Source: Actinomycetales bacterium (GTDB taxonomy: Bacteria; Actinomycetota; Actinomycetes; S36-B12). From it: a DNA stretch of 13,242 nucleotides. Below, piece after piece: positions 1-6,980 of the stretch. Position 1 is the first letter of the stretch; the number at the start of each line of letters is the position of its first letter. The position numbers and the translations under genes were made by a program. The stretch covers positions 1 to 13,242 of the forward strand of contig JAFIHP010000165.1 in assembly GCA_017849335.1 (NCBI GenBank), written 5' to 3'. The notes beneath the pieces were generated by a model, which searched no databases, had not been told where the DNA came from, and worked only from the letters and a program-made list of their open reading frames with translations.

Positions 1-2015
1 CGGGCCGGCTGGTCTTCGGCTCCCTGCATGCGGCGACGGATGCGCTGCCGGCGATCGTCCAGACCGGGCCCGCCGCGGTCGAGCTGCTCGACGCGGCGTC
101 CTTGCGCGTCGCCCGCCGGGACCCGCGGGGGCAGGCCGTCCTCCCGGCGATCGATATCGACACGCAGGCGGCCTTGCTCGTCGAGTTCCAGGAGGCGACC
201 TCCGACGACCTGACGGGGCGACTGGCGGTCGCCGGACCGGTCCTCGACGGGATGTCCACGCAGCTCCCGGTCTCACTCGCCTCGGACGCGAGCTCCCGCG
301 CGGATCTGTGGCACGTGCGCAAGGGGCTCTACGCCTCGGTCGCCGGCAGCCGGCCGACCGGGACGTCCGCGCTGCTGGAGGACGTCGCGGTCCCGGTCCC
401 GCAGCTCGCCCCTGCGTGCGCGGAGCTGCTGCAGCTGTTCGACCGGCACGCGTACGAGGAGTGCGTCGTGTTCGGGCACGCGAAGGACGGCAACATCCAC
501 TTCCTGCTGAACGAGCGGTTCGACGAGGCGTCGTCCCTCGCGCGGTACGAGGCGTTCACCGAGGACATGGTCGACCTCGTCCTCGGCCTCGGTGGCACGC
601 TCAAGGCCGAGCACGGGACCGGCCGGATCATGGCGCCCTTCGTCCGGCGGCAGTACGGCGACGATCTCTACGCGGTGATGCAGGACGTCCGCCGGCTGCT
701 CGACCCACGGGCGGTCCTGAACCCCGACGTCCTGATCAGCGCCGACGAGTCCCTCCACGTCCGCGATCTGAAGACCACGGTCGCTGTCGACCCTGAGGTG
801 GACCGATGCGTGGAGTGCGGCTACTGCGAACCCGTCTGCCCCAGTCGTGATCTCACCCTCACGCCGCGTCAGCGGATCGTGATGCGCCGTGAGCTCGCGG
901 CGGCCCGGTCACGGGGCGACGCGGACCTGGCCGGTGCCATCGACTCCGCGTTCGAGTACGCCGGTATCGAGACGTGCGCCGCCGACGGGATGTGCCAGAC
1001 GGCCTGCCCGGTGCACATCGACACGGGCGAGCTGGTCAAGCGACTGCGCGCCGAGCGACAGCCGTCGTCGCAGGCGCTCGCATGGCGAACCGCGGCCCGC
1101 CACTGGGGTGCGACGGTCTCCGCCGCCGGAGCGGCGATGACGGCCGCCCGCCGTGCGCCGAAGGTCGCGGAGTCCGCCAGTCGGCTCGCCCGGCGGCTCG
1201 CGGGCGACGAGGTCGTCCCGCGCTGGGACGCCGGCCTTCCCGCGGGCGGTCGGGTTCGGCGACCGCAGCGGACCGAAGGACGCCCGGGGACGGACGCGGT
1301 GGTGCTGCTGCCCAGCTGCACCGGGACGATGTTCGGCCCGCCGCCGCGACAGGGCGGGGCGACCGCTGCGTTCCTCGCCCTGTGCCGCGTCGCCGGCGTC
1401 GCCGTCGTCGTCCCGCCCGGCGTCGGTGCGGCGTGCTGCGGGACACCGTGGCGGTCCAAGGGTGCGCTTGAGGGGTACGCCGTCGTCCGCGCGCGGACCG
1501 AGCACCTGCTGCGGACGGCGTCGCAGGACGGCCGGCTCGCGATCGTGAGCGACGCGTCCTCGTGCACCGAGGGCCTGCGGCACGCGGTACCCGGGCTCAC
1601 GGTGACGGACGTGGTCGCGTTCACCGCGTCGACGCTGCTGCCGCTCCTGCCGCCGGCGGACCGGGTCCCCCGGCTCGTCCTCCACCCGACCTGCTCGTCC
1701 ACGCGCCTCGGGCTCGACACGGACCTCCGGGCGGTCGCGGCCGCCGCGGCGCGGGAGGTCGTGGTCCCGGTCGACTGGGGCTGCTGCGGGTTCGCGGGCG
1801 ACCGCGGCCTTCTGCACCCGGAGCTGACGGCGAGCGCCACGCGGGCCGAGGCCGCCTCGGTCGCTGCGACCGGGACCGCCGTGCATGCGTCCTGCAACCG
1901 GACGTGCGAGGTGGGCATGACGCGCGCGACGGGACAGCCGTACCGGCACGTGCTGGAGGTCCTGGCCGACGCCGTGGTCGGCCGCGGTCGATCCGCCGGG
2001 TCAGAGGGCCTGTGA
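1..2015 (+). CDS. FAD-linked D-2-hydroxyacid (D-lactate type) dehydrogenase with C-terminal Fe-S/CCG module, 5' truncated
   Basis: The reading frame is open from base 3, so the gene enters from the left; about 670 residues are present and the N-terminal FAD (PCMH-type) domain is missing or partial. What is seen: an FAD-oxidase C-terminal region with GHAKDGNIHF near 475-504 and EHGTGR near 610-627; a ferredoxin motif C-x2-C-x2-C-x3-CP starting at base 807; a second motif C-x5-C-x3-CP starting at base 975, which has three cysteines as in the DLD/GlcD-GlcF fusion family; then two CCG-type segments (GAACCGTPW near 1426-1452, WGCCGFAGD near 1777-1803). Known for the family: oxidation of D-lactate or another D-2-hydroxyacid, with electrons passed through FAD and Fe-S clusters to quinone or cytochrome at the membrane. 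The substrate here is inferred only. Its last 15 bases overlap the convergent decarboxylase-family gene. Confidence 0.88.
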   Translation, partial: GRLVFGSLHAATDALPAIVQTGPAAVELLDAASLRVARRDPRGQAVLPAIDIDTQAALLVEFQEATSDDLTGRLAVAGPVLDGMSTQLPVSLASDASSRADLWHVRKGLYASVAGSRPTGTSALLEDVAVPVPQLAPACAELLQLFDRHAYEECVVFGHAKDGNIHFLLNERFDEASSLARYEAFTEDMVDLVLGLGGTLKAEHGTGRIMAPFVRRQYGDDLYAVMQDVRRLLDPRAVLNPDVLISADESLHVRDLKTTVAVDPEVDRCVECGYCEPVCPSRDLTLTPRQRIVMRRELAAARSRGDADLAGAIDSAFEYAGIETCAADGMCQTACPVHIDTGELVKRLRAERQPSSQALAWRTAARHWGATVSAAGAAMTAARRAPKVAESASRLARRLAGDEVVPRWDAGLPAGGRVRRPQRTEGRPGTDAVVLLPSCTGTMFGPPPRQGGATAAFLALCRVAGVAVVVPPGVGAACCGTPWRSKGALEGYAVVRARTEHLLRTASQDGRLAIVSDASSCTEGLRHAVPGLTVTDVVAFTASTLLPLLPPADRVPRLVLHPTCSSTRLGLDTDLRAVAAAAAREVVVPVDWGCCGFAGDRGLLHPELTASATRAEAASVAATGTAVHASCNRTCEVGMTRATGQPYRHVLEVLADAVVGRGRSAGSEGL

Positions 2016-2810
2016 CGTGTCGTCCAGCAGCGTGCCGCCGGCGAAGGTCGTCCCGACCTCGCAGAAGTAGCCGGCGATGATCTCGTCGACGGGCAGCAGC
2101 GAGGCCGGCTCGTCCCACGGGGAGTCGTGCAGCGTCAGCTCGGCGTCGCCGATCCACGGCTGGCCGAGGTCCAGGTCCACTCCACCCATCGTCACGACCT
2201 GCGACAGCGACATCCCGGATCCGGCGGCCAGCGAGGGCATGACCCGGTGGTGGAGCATCTTGTGCGCGTTGACGAAGCCGTTGCTCGGCGCGGGTTCGCG
2301 GAGCGTGACCGTCGCGCTCGCCAGCCGGTGGTCGTAGGCCGCGAGGGACGCGCCGAACGTGCCCCCGGCGGCGATGCGGGGAGCGGCCTTGCCCCGTCCG
2401 TACGGTCTCGTGACGAACACGCTGCCGAGCTTCTTGGGGTAGCCCTGGAACCAGCCGCGGCCGATCGCGAAGTCGGTCGTGACCCAGATGAGCACGCAGC
2501 GGCTGTAGGTAACACCGCGGTAGGAGCACCGCACGACGACGAACGCCTCCAGGTACTGGGACCGCGCCGGATCGAGCAGCTCGGCGCCGCCCTCGCTGCA
2601 CGACTGCCAGTCCGCCCAGATGAACGCCACGGCACCGGGGTCGTCGGGCGCGAGGTCGACGTCCGGCGGAAGGATCGCGCGGACGTTGGCCGGGTCGGTC
2701 CGGTACTCCACCGTCAGCAGGTTGCCCGAGTAGTGCCAGGGCATCGGCGGGACGAGGGCGGACGCGCCGCTCGGGGTGAACGGGGGCAGGAAGCCGTGGA
2801 GCTCGGTCAT
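2001..2810 (-). CDS. Acetoacetate decarboxylase (ADC) family protein
   Basis: This gene encodes 269 residues. The motif GYPKKLGS at residues 123-130 matches the active-site segment of acetoacetate decarboxylase, where the first of two adjacent lysines forms the Schiff base and the second lowers its pKa; Lys126/Lys127 would be the counterparts. A YLEAF segment at 86-90 precedes it, as in the family. Members decarboxylate acetoacetate, but many divergent ones act as Schiff-base aldolases, dehydratases or hydrolases on other 2- or 3-oxoacids, so the reaction is uncertain. The ATG at 2810 (MTELHG) is chosen because residues further upstream in the open frame are low-complexity and run through the divergent promoter region; no strong ribosome site is visible. 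The 3' end overlaps the convergent FAD/Fe-S dehydrogenase by 15 bp. No signal peptide is seen, so it is probably cytoplasmic. Confidence 0.85.
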   Translation of the reverse strand: MTELHGFLPPFTPSGASALVPPMPWHYSGNLLTVEYRTDPANVRAILPPDVDLAPDDPGAVAFIWADWQSCSEGGAELLDPARSQYLEAFVVVRCSYRGVTYSRCVLIWVTTDFAIGRGWFQGYPKKLGSVFVTRPYGRGKAAPRIAAGGTFGASLAAYDHRLASATVTLREPAPSNGFVNAHKMLHHRVMPSLAAGSGMSLSQVVTMGGVDLDLGQPWIGDAELTLHDSPWDEPASLLPVDEIIAGYFCEVGTTFAGGTLLDDTSQAL

Positions 2811-3016
2811 GCGGGGAGCGTACGGCAACCGTTCGGGGCCGAACGACGATTCCTGGGCCCGAATGAGTCCGCCACGTAACGAACTGTCGCAACTTCGCCC
2901 GCAACACCCGAAACCGCTTGACCGGTGGTCCCGGATGCGCCACATTGTGCGCTCATTCGGTCCCGTACGACCGTGCCCCTTCGCCTGCCCGTGCGACCGC
3001 TGTACCTGGAGGATCG
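2811..3016. promoter_or_regulatory. Divergent intergenic region between ADC-family gene and permease
   Basis: This 206-bp region separates two divergent starts and contains no convincing gene. It holds a 7-bp inverted repeat (2830-2845) close to the minus-strand start and a weaker one, CGGTC-N6-GACCG, at 2958-2973 close to the plus-strand start. A TTGACC at 2918-2923 followed about 17-19 bp later by CACATTGT (2941-2948) is a possible plus-strand promoter, but the -10 match is poor. The AT-rich CATTTATCAA box found at the other two divergent promoters is not present here. Confidence 0.5.
2830..2845. promoter_or_regulatory. Inverted repeat CGTTCGG-GG-CCGAACG, candidate operator
   Basis: These are perfect 7-bp arms around a 2-bp centre, ending 20 bp before the ATG of the ADC-family gene. 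A looser partner, ATTC-N8-GAAT, follows at 2849-2864. The size and position suit a dimeric repressor site, but no regulator is encoded next to it, and short GC-rich dyads are common in such genomes. Confidence 0.35.
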
Positions 3017-3019
3017 GTG
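3008..3019 (+). promoter_or_regulatory. Ribosome binding site fixing the permease GTG start
   Basis: GGAGGA at 3008-3013 lies 3 nt before GTG (3017-3019), or 4 nt if the core is counted as GGAGG. The downstream residues MSQRENLPK form a typical short cytoplasmic N-terminus ahead of the first membrane helix. This supports the GTG rather than the ATG far upstream at 2918 in the same frame. Confidence 0.6.
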
Positions 3020-4572
3020 TCACAAAGGGAGAACCTGCCCAAGTCCGACCAAGCGCTGGGGGCACCTGACCCGGAGACCGCCGACACGACGCTCAAGCGC
3101 GGGACGCTGGGCCTGTTCGGCATCATCTTCTTCGTCGTGGCGGCGTCCGCGCCCCTGGCAGGGATGACCGGCGCGTTCCCTGTCGCGGCCGTCATCCTCG
3201 GTCCGGGCGCTGCCGGCATGTACGTGTTCGTCGGCATCATCCTGCTGCTGTTCAGCGTCGGGTACGCCACGATGTCGCGCTACGTCACGAACACCGGCGC
3301 CTTCTTCGCCTACGTCGGTCGCGGCCTCGGCATCGTCCCGGGTGTCGGCTCGGCCGCCGTGTCGGTTCTCGCCTACCTGGCCGTGCAGTGGGCCGTCCTC
3401 GGCTTCATCGGCGGCCAGATGGCCCTGCAGTTCCAGGACAAGTTCGGGATCGACTGGCCGTGGTGGGTCTACGCGATCACCATCATCGTGATCGTCTGGC
3501 TGCTCTCGGCCCTCTCGGTCGACATCGGCGCCAAGGTGCTCGGGGTGCTGCTCGCGATCGAGCTCATCTCGCTTTTGATCGTCGGCATCGTCGCGATCGC
3601 GAAGGGGCCGCAGGGTCCGGACTTCGCCGCGTCCTTCAGCCCGTCCGCGATCTTCTCCGGCGGTCTGGAGGGGGGTGCGGGCGTCGCCTTCGCCTTCGCC
3701 CTCGCGTCGTTCATCGGCTTCGAGGCGACGGCCATCTACGGCGAGGAGTCGAAGAACCCGAAGCGCAACGTCCCGGTCGCGACCTACCTGTCGTCATCCT
3801 CATCACCTGCCTGTTCGCCCTCGTGGGCTTCGGGCTCGTGACCGGGACCGGCGCCGACGGCATGGCCGACAAGATGCTCGAGGTCACCGGCGGCCTCGCC
3901 GACCCGTCCGCGGTGCTGTTCGGGCTCACCACGGAGTTCATCGGGTCGTGGCTGACCACGTTGTTCAGCTGGATCGTCCTCACGTCGCTGTTCGCGGCGA
4001 CGCTCGCCTTCCAGAACAGCGCGGCGCGCTACCTGTTCTCGATGGGCCGCGCCGGCGTGCTGCCGAAGGCGCTGGACCGCACCAACGGGCGGCAGTCGCC
4101 GTTCGTCGCCACGACCGTCGTGTCGGTCCTCGCGATCGCCATGGTGATCGTCGCGATCGCCGCGAACTGGGACCCGTTCCTGAACGTCTTCTACTGGTTC
4201 AGCGCGGTGTCCGTCGTGGCCATCGTCCTCACCGAGATCCTGGTGAGCATCGCCGTCATCGTGTACTTCCGACGGACGCACGAGAACCGCAAGGTCTGGA
4301 ACACGATCATCGCCCCCGTCCTGGCGATCGCCGGCCTCGCGCTCGGCGAGTTCATGCTCATCAGCCGCTTCAACCTCCTGGCGGGCGTCTCGTCCGGGGG
4401 AGACCCGGCGGCCTGCCCGGGCGATCCAGGCTCCGGCTGCGGCCCGTTCGAGATGAGCCCGCTGGGCTGGTTCCTGATCACGCTGCCGTTCCTCATCTTC
4501 GTGGTCGGCCTGATCCTCGGAGCGGTCCGCCGCGACAAGGAGAACTACGACGCGGTGCACAACTTCGAGTAG
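3017..4572 (+). pseudogene. APC-family amino acid/amine permease, interrupted by a one-base frameshift
   Basis: Two abutting frames together make a normal APC-superfamily transporter of about 518 residues with roughly 12 hydrophobic helices. The first 258 residues (3017-3790) carry the N-terminal segment GLFGIIFFVVAASAPL and end in the conserved loop EESKNPKRNVPVATYL. The remaining 260 residues continue from about base 3790 in the -1 frame (VVILITCLFALV onward) to TAG at 4570-4572. As written, the first frame ends in a serine-rich tail at TGA 3839-3841, losing the next helix and everything after it. Members import amino acids or polyamines by cation symport in the inner membrane; PuuP and similar proteins accompany gamma-glutamylation genes, which fits the neighbourhood. 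The break could be real inactivation or a missing base in the assembly. Codon use on both sides is equally normal, so any mutation is recent. Confidence 0.85.
3788..3793 (+). other. Frameshift point in the permease gene
   Basis: In-frame reading up to ACC TAC CTG (3782-3790) gives the conserved TYL. The protein resumes as V-V-I-L-I-T-C only if base 3790 is read twice (GTC GTC ATC) or if one base is added within CTGTCG. A single deleted base, for example one G of an original CTGGTC, explains it. There is no X-XXY-YYZ heptamer here, so programmed -1 slippage is unlikely. Confidence 0.8.
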
Positions 4573-4581
4573 CCCGCGCGC

Positions 4582-4623
4582 ACGCAGACGGCCCCGAGCG
4601 GATCCGCTCGGGGCCGTCTGCGT
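4582..4623. terminator. 42-bp perfect palindrome, bidirectional terminator
   Basis: The sequence is its own reverse complement over 42 bases, centred on GATC at 4601-4604. As RNA it gives a 19-bp GC-rich stem with a 4-nt loop on either strand. It starts 10 bp after the permease stop and ends 35 bp before the P450 stop codon, between two convergent genes, as expected for a shared terminator. No T-run follows on either side, which is usual in high-GC Actinomycetota. Confidence 0.85.
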
Positions 4624-4656
4624 CGTCGGGCTGTGTCGTCGGACTGCGTCGTCGCC
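4618..4656. repeat. Three 13-bp tandem repeats
   Basis: The units are CTGCGTCGTCGGG (4618-4630), CTGTGTCGTCGGA (4631-4643) and CTGCGTCGTCGCC (4644-4656). Each later unit differs from the first at two positions. The first unit begins inside the right arm of the palindrome, and the array ends 2 bp before the P450 stop codon. It probably arose by slippage from the terminator edge; no function is evident. Confidence 0.7.
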
Positions 4657-4658
4657 CG

Positions 4659-5897
4659 TCAGCCGGACGTGACACGGGCGGGGAAGCGCGCGATGCCGTT
4701 CACGAAGCTGGAGTTGGTGCGGGAGATCGGGCCGGTCTGCTCGAACCGGGTCCGCTGGGCGATCATCTCCTCGAGCAGCACGCGGATCTCCATGCGCGCC
4801 AGCGGGGCGCCCAGGCAGTGGTGCGGGCCCTTGGCGCCGAACGAGACCTGGGGCGGCTTGATGTCGCGCGTGATGTCGAACCGCAGCGGGTCCGGGAACT
4901 CGGCCTCGTCGAAGTTGGCCGAGCAGTAGAAGATGACGACCTTGTCGCCGTCGGAGATGGGGACGCCCGCGAGCTCGGTGTCGCACGTGGCGGTCCGTCG
5001 CATGTGCAGGACCGGGGACGCGTGGCGGATGATCTCCTCGACGGCGTTGTCCACCAGCTCCGGGCGCGCGTACAGCAGGTCGAGCTGGTCGGGGTTGTCG
5101 ACGAAGGCCTTGATGCCGTTGCTGATCGCGGTCCGGGTCGTCTCGTTCCCCGCGAACACGAGCACGTGGAACATGTTCGTGAAGTCGTAGTCCGAGAGGG
5201 CCTCTCCCTCGTACCGGGCCTCGACCAGCGTCGTCACGAGGTCGTCGCGCGGGTGCGTCTGGCGTTCGATCCGCATGGAGCGCCCGTACTCGAAGAGCGC
5301 GTGCGACGCGGGGGAGCTGAACGGGAGCAGCTCGAGCGGCGTCGTGTTGCCGTAGGCGTCCGCGGGGACACCCGACGGGTCGATCAGCTCGTCGGACCAG
5401 CGCACGAGCTGGTCGGTGTCCTCGGCGGGCACGCCCAGGATGTTGACGATGACCCGGATCGGCAGCGGCGCGCTGATGGCCTGGACGACGTCGACGTCGC
5501 CCTGCTCCGCTGCGGAGCGGAGGAGCTCGCGCGTGATCTCGCGGGTGACCTCGCCGTAGCCCTTGACCTTGTGGGTCGTGAACGCTGGGATGCCGAGCTT
5601 GCGCAGCCGCACGTGGTCGGGCGCGTCGGTGTCGATGATCGACCGCCGGGCACGCATCTGCTCCTCGGACAGGTCCGGCAGGTTCGTCATGCCCTTCGCG
5701 CTGGAGTACGTCCGCGGATCGCGGGTGACCGTGACCAGGTCCGCGTACCGCGTGACGGCCCAGAACGGCCGGCCCTCGTACAGGCGGCGCGCCACGGGCT
5801 CGTCGCGGCGCATCCGGGCGAACACGGCGTGCGGGATCCCGTCGGCGTACGCCGCCGGGTCGGTGATGTCGACGTCGGGCTCGGTCGCGGTGCTCAT
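4659..5897 (-). CDS. Cytochrome P450
   Basis: This gene encodes 412 residues, the usual size of a soluble bacterial class I P450. Visible motifs: I-helix AGNETT (249-254) for oxygen activation, ExxR at Glu288-Arg291, and the heme loop FGAKGPHHC with ligand Cys361. The N-terminal ITDPAAYADGIPHAVFARMR and the DTDAPDHVRLRK segment resemble the large actinobacterial group around CYP125/CYP142/CYP124 and linalool-type P450s; I cannot assign a CYP family. It should hydroxylate or oxidatively cleave a small organic substrate using NAD(P)H through a ferredoxin and reductase, neither of which lies in the window. The start is ATG 5897, with GGGAGG 6 nt before it (complement of 5904-5909). That ATG overlaps the TGA of the alcohol dehydrogenase by 4 bp, so the two are translated from one message and probably act in sequence. 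Confidence 0.95.
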   Translation of the reverse strand: MSTATEPDVDITDPAAYADGIPHAVFARMRRDEPVARRLYEGRPFWAVTRYADLVTVTRDPRTYSSAKGMTNLPDLSEEQMRARRSIIDTDAPDHVRLRKLGIPAFTTHKVKGYGEVTREITRELLRSAAEQGDVDVVQAISAPLPIRVIVNILGVPAEDTDQLVRWSDELIDPSGVPADAYGNTTPLELLPFSSPASHALFEYGRSMRIERQTHPRDDLVTTLVEARYEGEALSDYDFTNMFHVLVFAGNETTRTAISNGIKAFVDNPDQLDLLYARPELVDNAVEEIIRHASPVLHMRRTATCDTELAGVPISDGDKVVIFYCSANFDEAEFPDPLRFDITRDIKPPQVSFGAKGPHHCLGAPLARMEIRVLLEEMIAQRTRFEQTGPISRTNSSFVNGIARFPARVTSG

Positions 5898-6868
5898 GCC
5901 CGGCCTCCCGGGAGGACGACGAACCGGCCGGCGACGTCGCCGCGGTGGAGGCGTTCGTGCGCGGTGGGGATGTCCGCCAGGCCGATGCGCTCGATGGGGG
6001 AGTGCAGCGGCTCCTGCCGTGCGAGCGCCACCATGTCGCGCATCTGCGCGAGCGAGCCCCAGACGCTCGTCATGAACCGCGCCTCGTGCGGGACGTGCCC
6101 GAAGCCGAACGGGATGCTCCCGCCGAACAGCCCGACGACCACGACGAGCCCCTGCCGGGCCACGTGGTCGCGGGCCGCGGCGAGCGTGGCGTCCGCCCCG
6201 ACGAAGTCGATGACCGCGGTGAAGGTGCCCTCGACCTCGCCCGGCGCTGCGACGTGGTCGGCGCCGAGGGACAGGGCGACCTCGCGCTTCTCCGGCGACG
6301 CGTCGACGACGGTCACCTCGGCGGAGGACCGTCGCCGCAGCCACTGGAGGCCGAACTGGCCCAGGCCGCCGGCGCCGATGACGAGCGCCCGCGGAGTCGT
6401 CGCGGCGCGCAGGAGGTCCAGGGTGTGATCGACCGCGCGGTAGGCCGTGAGACCGCCGCATGCCAAAGGTGCGGCCTGCGCGGGGTCGAGGTCGCCGATG
6501 GGCACGAGGTACGCCCGGTCGGGGACCGCGAGGCGTTCGGCGTAGCCGCCGTCACGGACCAGCCCCGCCTCGGTGGCGTCGGGGCAGATCATCTCCTGCC
6601 CCGAGGAGCACGCCCAGCAGTCCGGGCGGCGACAGCCCCAGCAGGCGTAGACCAGGACCGGTCCGAGCTCGTCGTCGATCCCGACGACCTCGTGGCCGAG
6701 GATCACCGGCAGCGTCGTGGGGTAGTCGCCCGCGGCGGCGTGCAGGTCGGAGTGGCAGATCCCGCACGCGATCACGTCGACGACGGCTCCGCCGGCGGGC
6801 GCGACCGGGTCGGGCACCTCGCGCAGCTCCAACGGCGCGCCCGGGGCGGTCAGGACGACGGCTCTCAT
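5894..6868 (-). CDS. Zinc-dependent alcohol dehydrogenase (MDR family), NAD-type
   Basis: This gene encodes 324 residues of the medium-chain dehydrogenase family. Catalytic zinc ligands appear as CGICHSD (Cys35), GHE (His59, Glu60) and Cys137 in APLACGGLTAY. A structural-zinc lobe at 76-95 has five cysteines (76, 79, 84, 87, 95). The Rossmann motif GAGGLGQFG starts at 165, and an aspartate (Asp189) after the second strand favours NAD over NADP. The protein is shorter than the usual 340-350 residues because the stretch between GHEVVG and the zinc lobe lacks the common VGDRV-type segment. It would oxidise a primary or secondary alcohol to the carbonyl, or reduce in reverse. It is first in a two-gene operon with the P450, consistent with oxidising the P450's product. 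The start at 6868 follows GAAGGG by a suitable gap. Confidence 0.92.
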   Translation of the reverse strand: MRAVVLTAPGAPLELREVPDPVAPAGGAVVDVIACGICHSDLHAAAGDYPTTLPVILGHEVVGIDDELGPVLVYACWGCRRPDCWACSSGQEMICPDATEAGLVRDGGYAERLAVPDRAYLVPIGDLDPAQAAPLACGGLTAYRAVDHTLDLLRAATTPRALVIGAGGLGQFGLQWLRRRSSAEVTVVDASPEKREVALSLGADHVAAPGEVEGTFTAVIDFVGADATLAAARDHVARQGLVVVVGLFGGSIPFGFGHVPHEARFMTSVWGSLAQMRDMVALARQEPLHSPIERIGLADIPTAHERLHRGDVAGRFVVLPGGRA

Positions 6869-6980
6869 GCTCGGCCCTTCGCTCGTGAGTGGGGGGCGGC
6901 ATCGCCGAAGCTGGCTGACACCGGCCCGGTCGGCACACTACATTTATCAAGTATCCAAATCCACGGATCCAGGAGGTTCG
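6869..6980. promoter_or_regulatory. Divergent promoter region, alcohol dehydrogenase/P450 versus ligase operon
   Basis: This is a 112-bp gap between divergent starts. On the plus strand CTGACA (6915-6920) and TACATT (6939-6944), 18 bp apart, form a reasonable sigma-70-type promoter. The strongly AT-rich stretch 6939-6960 stands out against GC-rich surroundings and contains the CATTTATCAA box. AGGAGG at 6971-6976 is a strong ribosome site 4 nt before the ligase ATG at 6981. Confidence 0.55.
6941..6956. promoter_or_regulatory. CATTTATCAA box, candidate operator (copy 1)
   Basis: The 10-mer CATTTATCAA (6941-6950) recurs exactly at 11411-11420. It overlaps the proposed -10 of the ligase operon and lies about 72 bp upstream of the divergent alcohol dehydrogenase start, so a bound repressor could silence both. 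With flanks it also shows TATC-N3-TATC (6945-6955), an arrangement shared with copy 2 (11408-11418). Confidence 0.55.

Noticed and set aside
2811..3065. N-terminal extension of the ADC-family gene (open frame to 3065)
   Set aside because: The added residues are low-complexity, would cover the divergent promoter and overlap the permease start. The domain begins naturally at MTELHG.
3785..3795. Programmed -1 ribosomal frameshift in the permease
   Set aside because: There is no slippery heptamer and no evident stimulatory hairpin just downstream, and this is not known for APC permeases. A one-base deletion or sequencing error is simpler.
4618..4656. CRISPR-like repeat array
   Set aside because: The units are 13 bp, directly adjacent and without spacers; no cas genes are present.
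5904..5915. 12-bp palindrome CCTCCCGGGAGG over the P450 ribosome site
   Set aside because: It could in principle hide the ribosome site, but a palindrome without a loop cannot fold well in one RNA, and such sequences arise easily around GGGAGG in GC-rich DNA.
5898..6461. Upstream extension of the P450 frame
   Set aside because: It overlaps the well-supported alcohol dehydrogenase in another frame and lacks motifs. ATG 5897 with a good ribosome site and an ATGA overlap explains the start.
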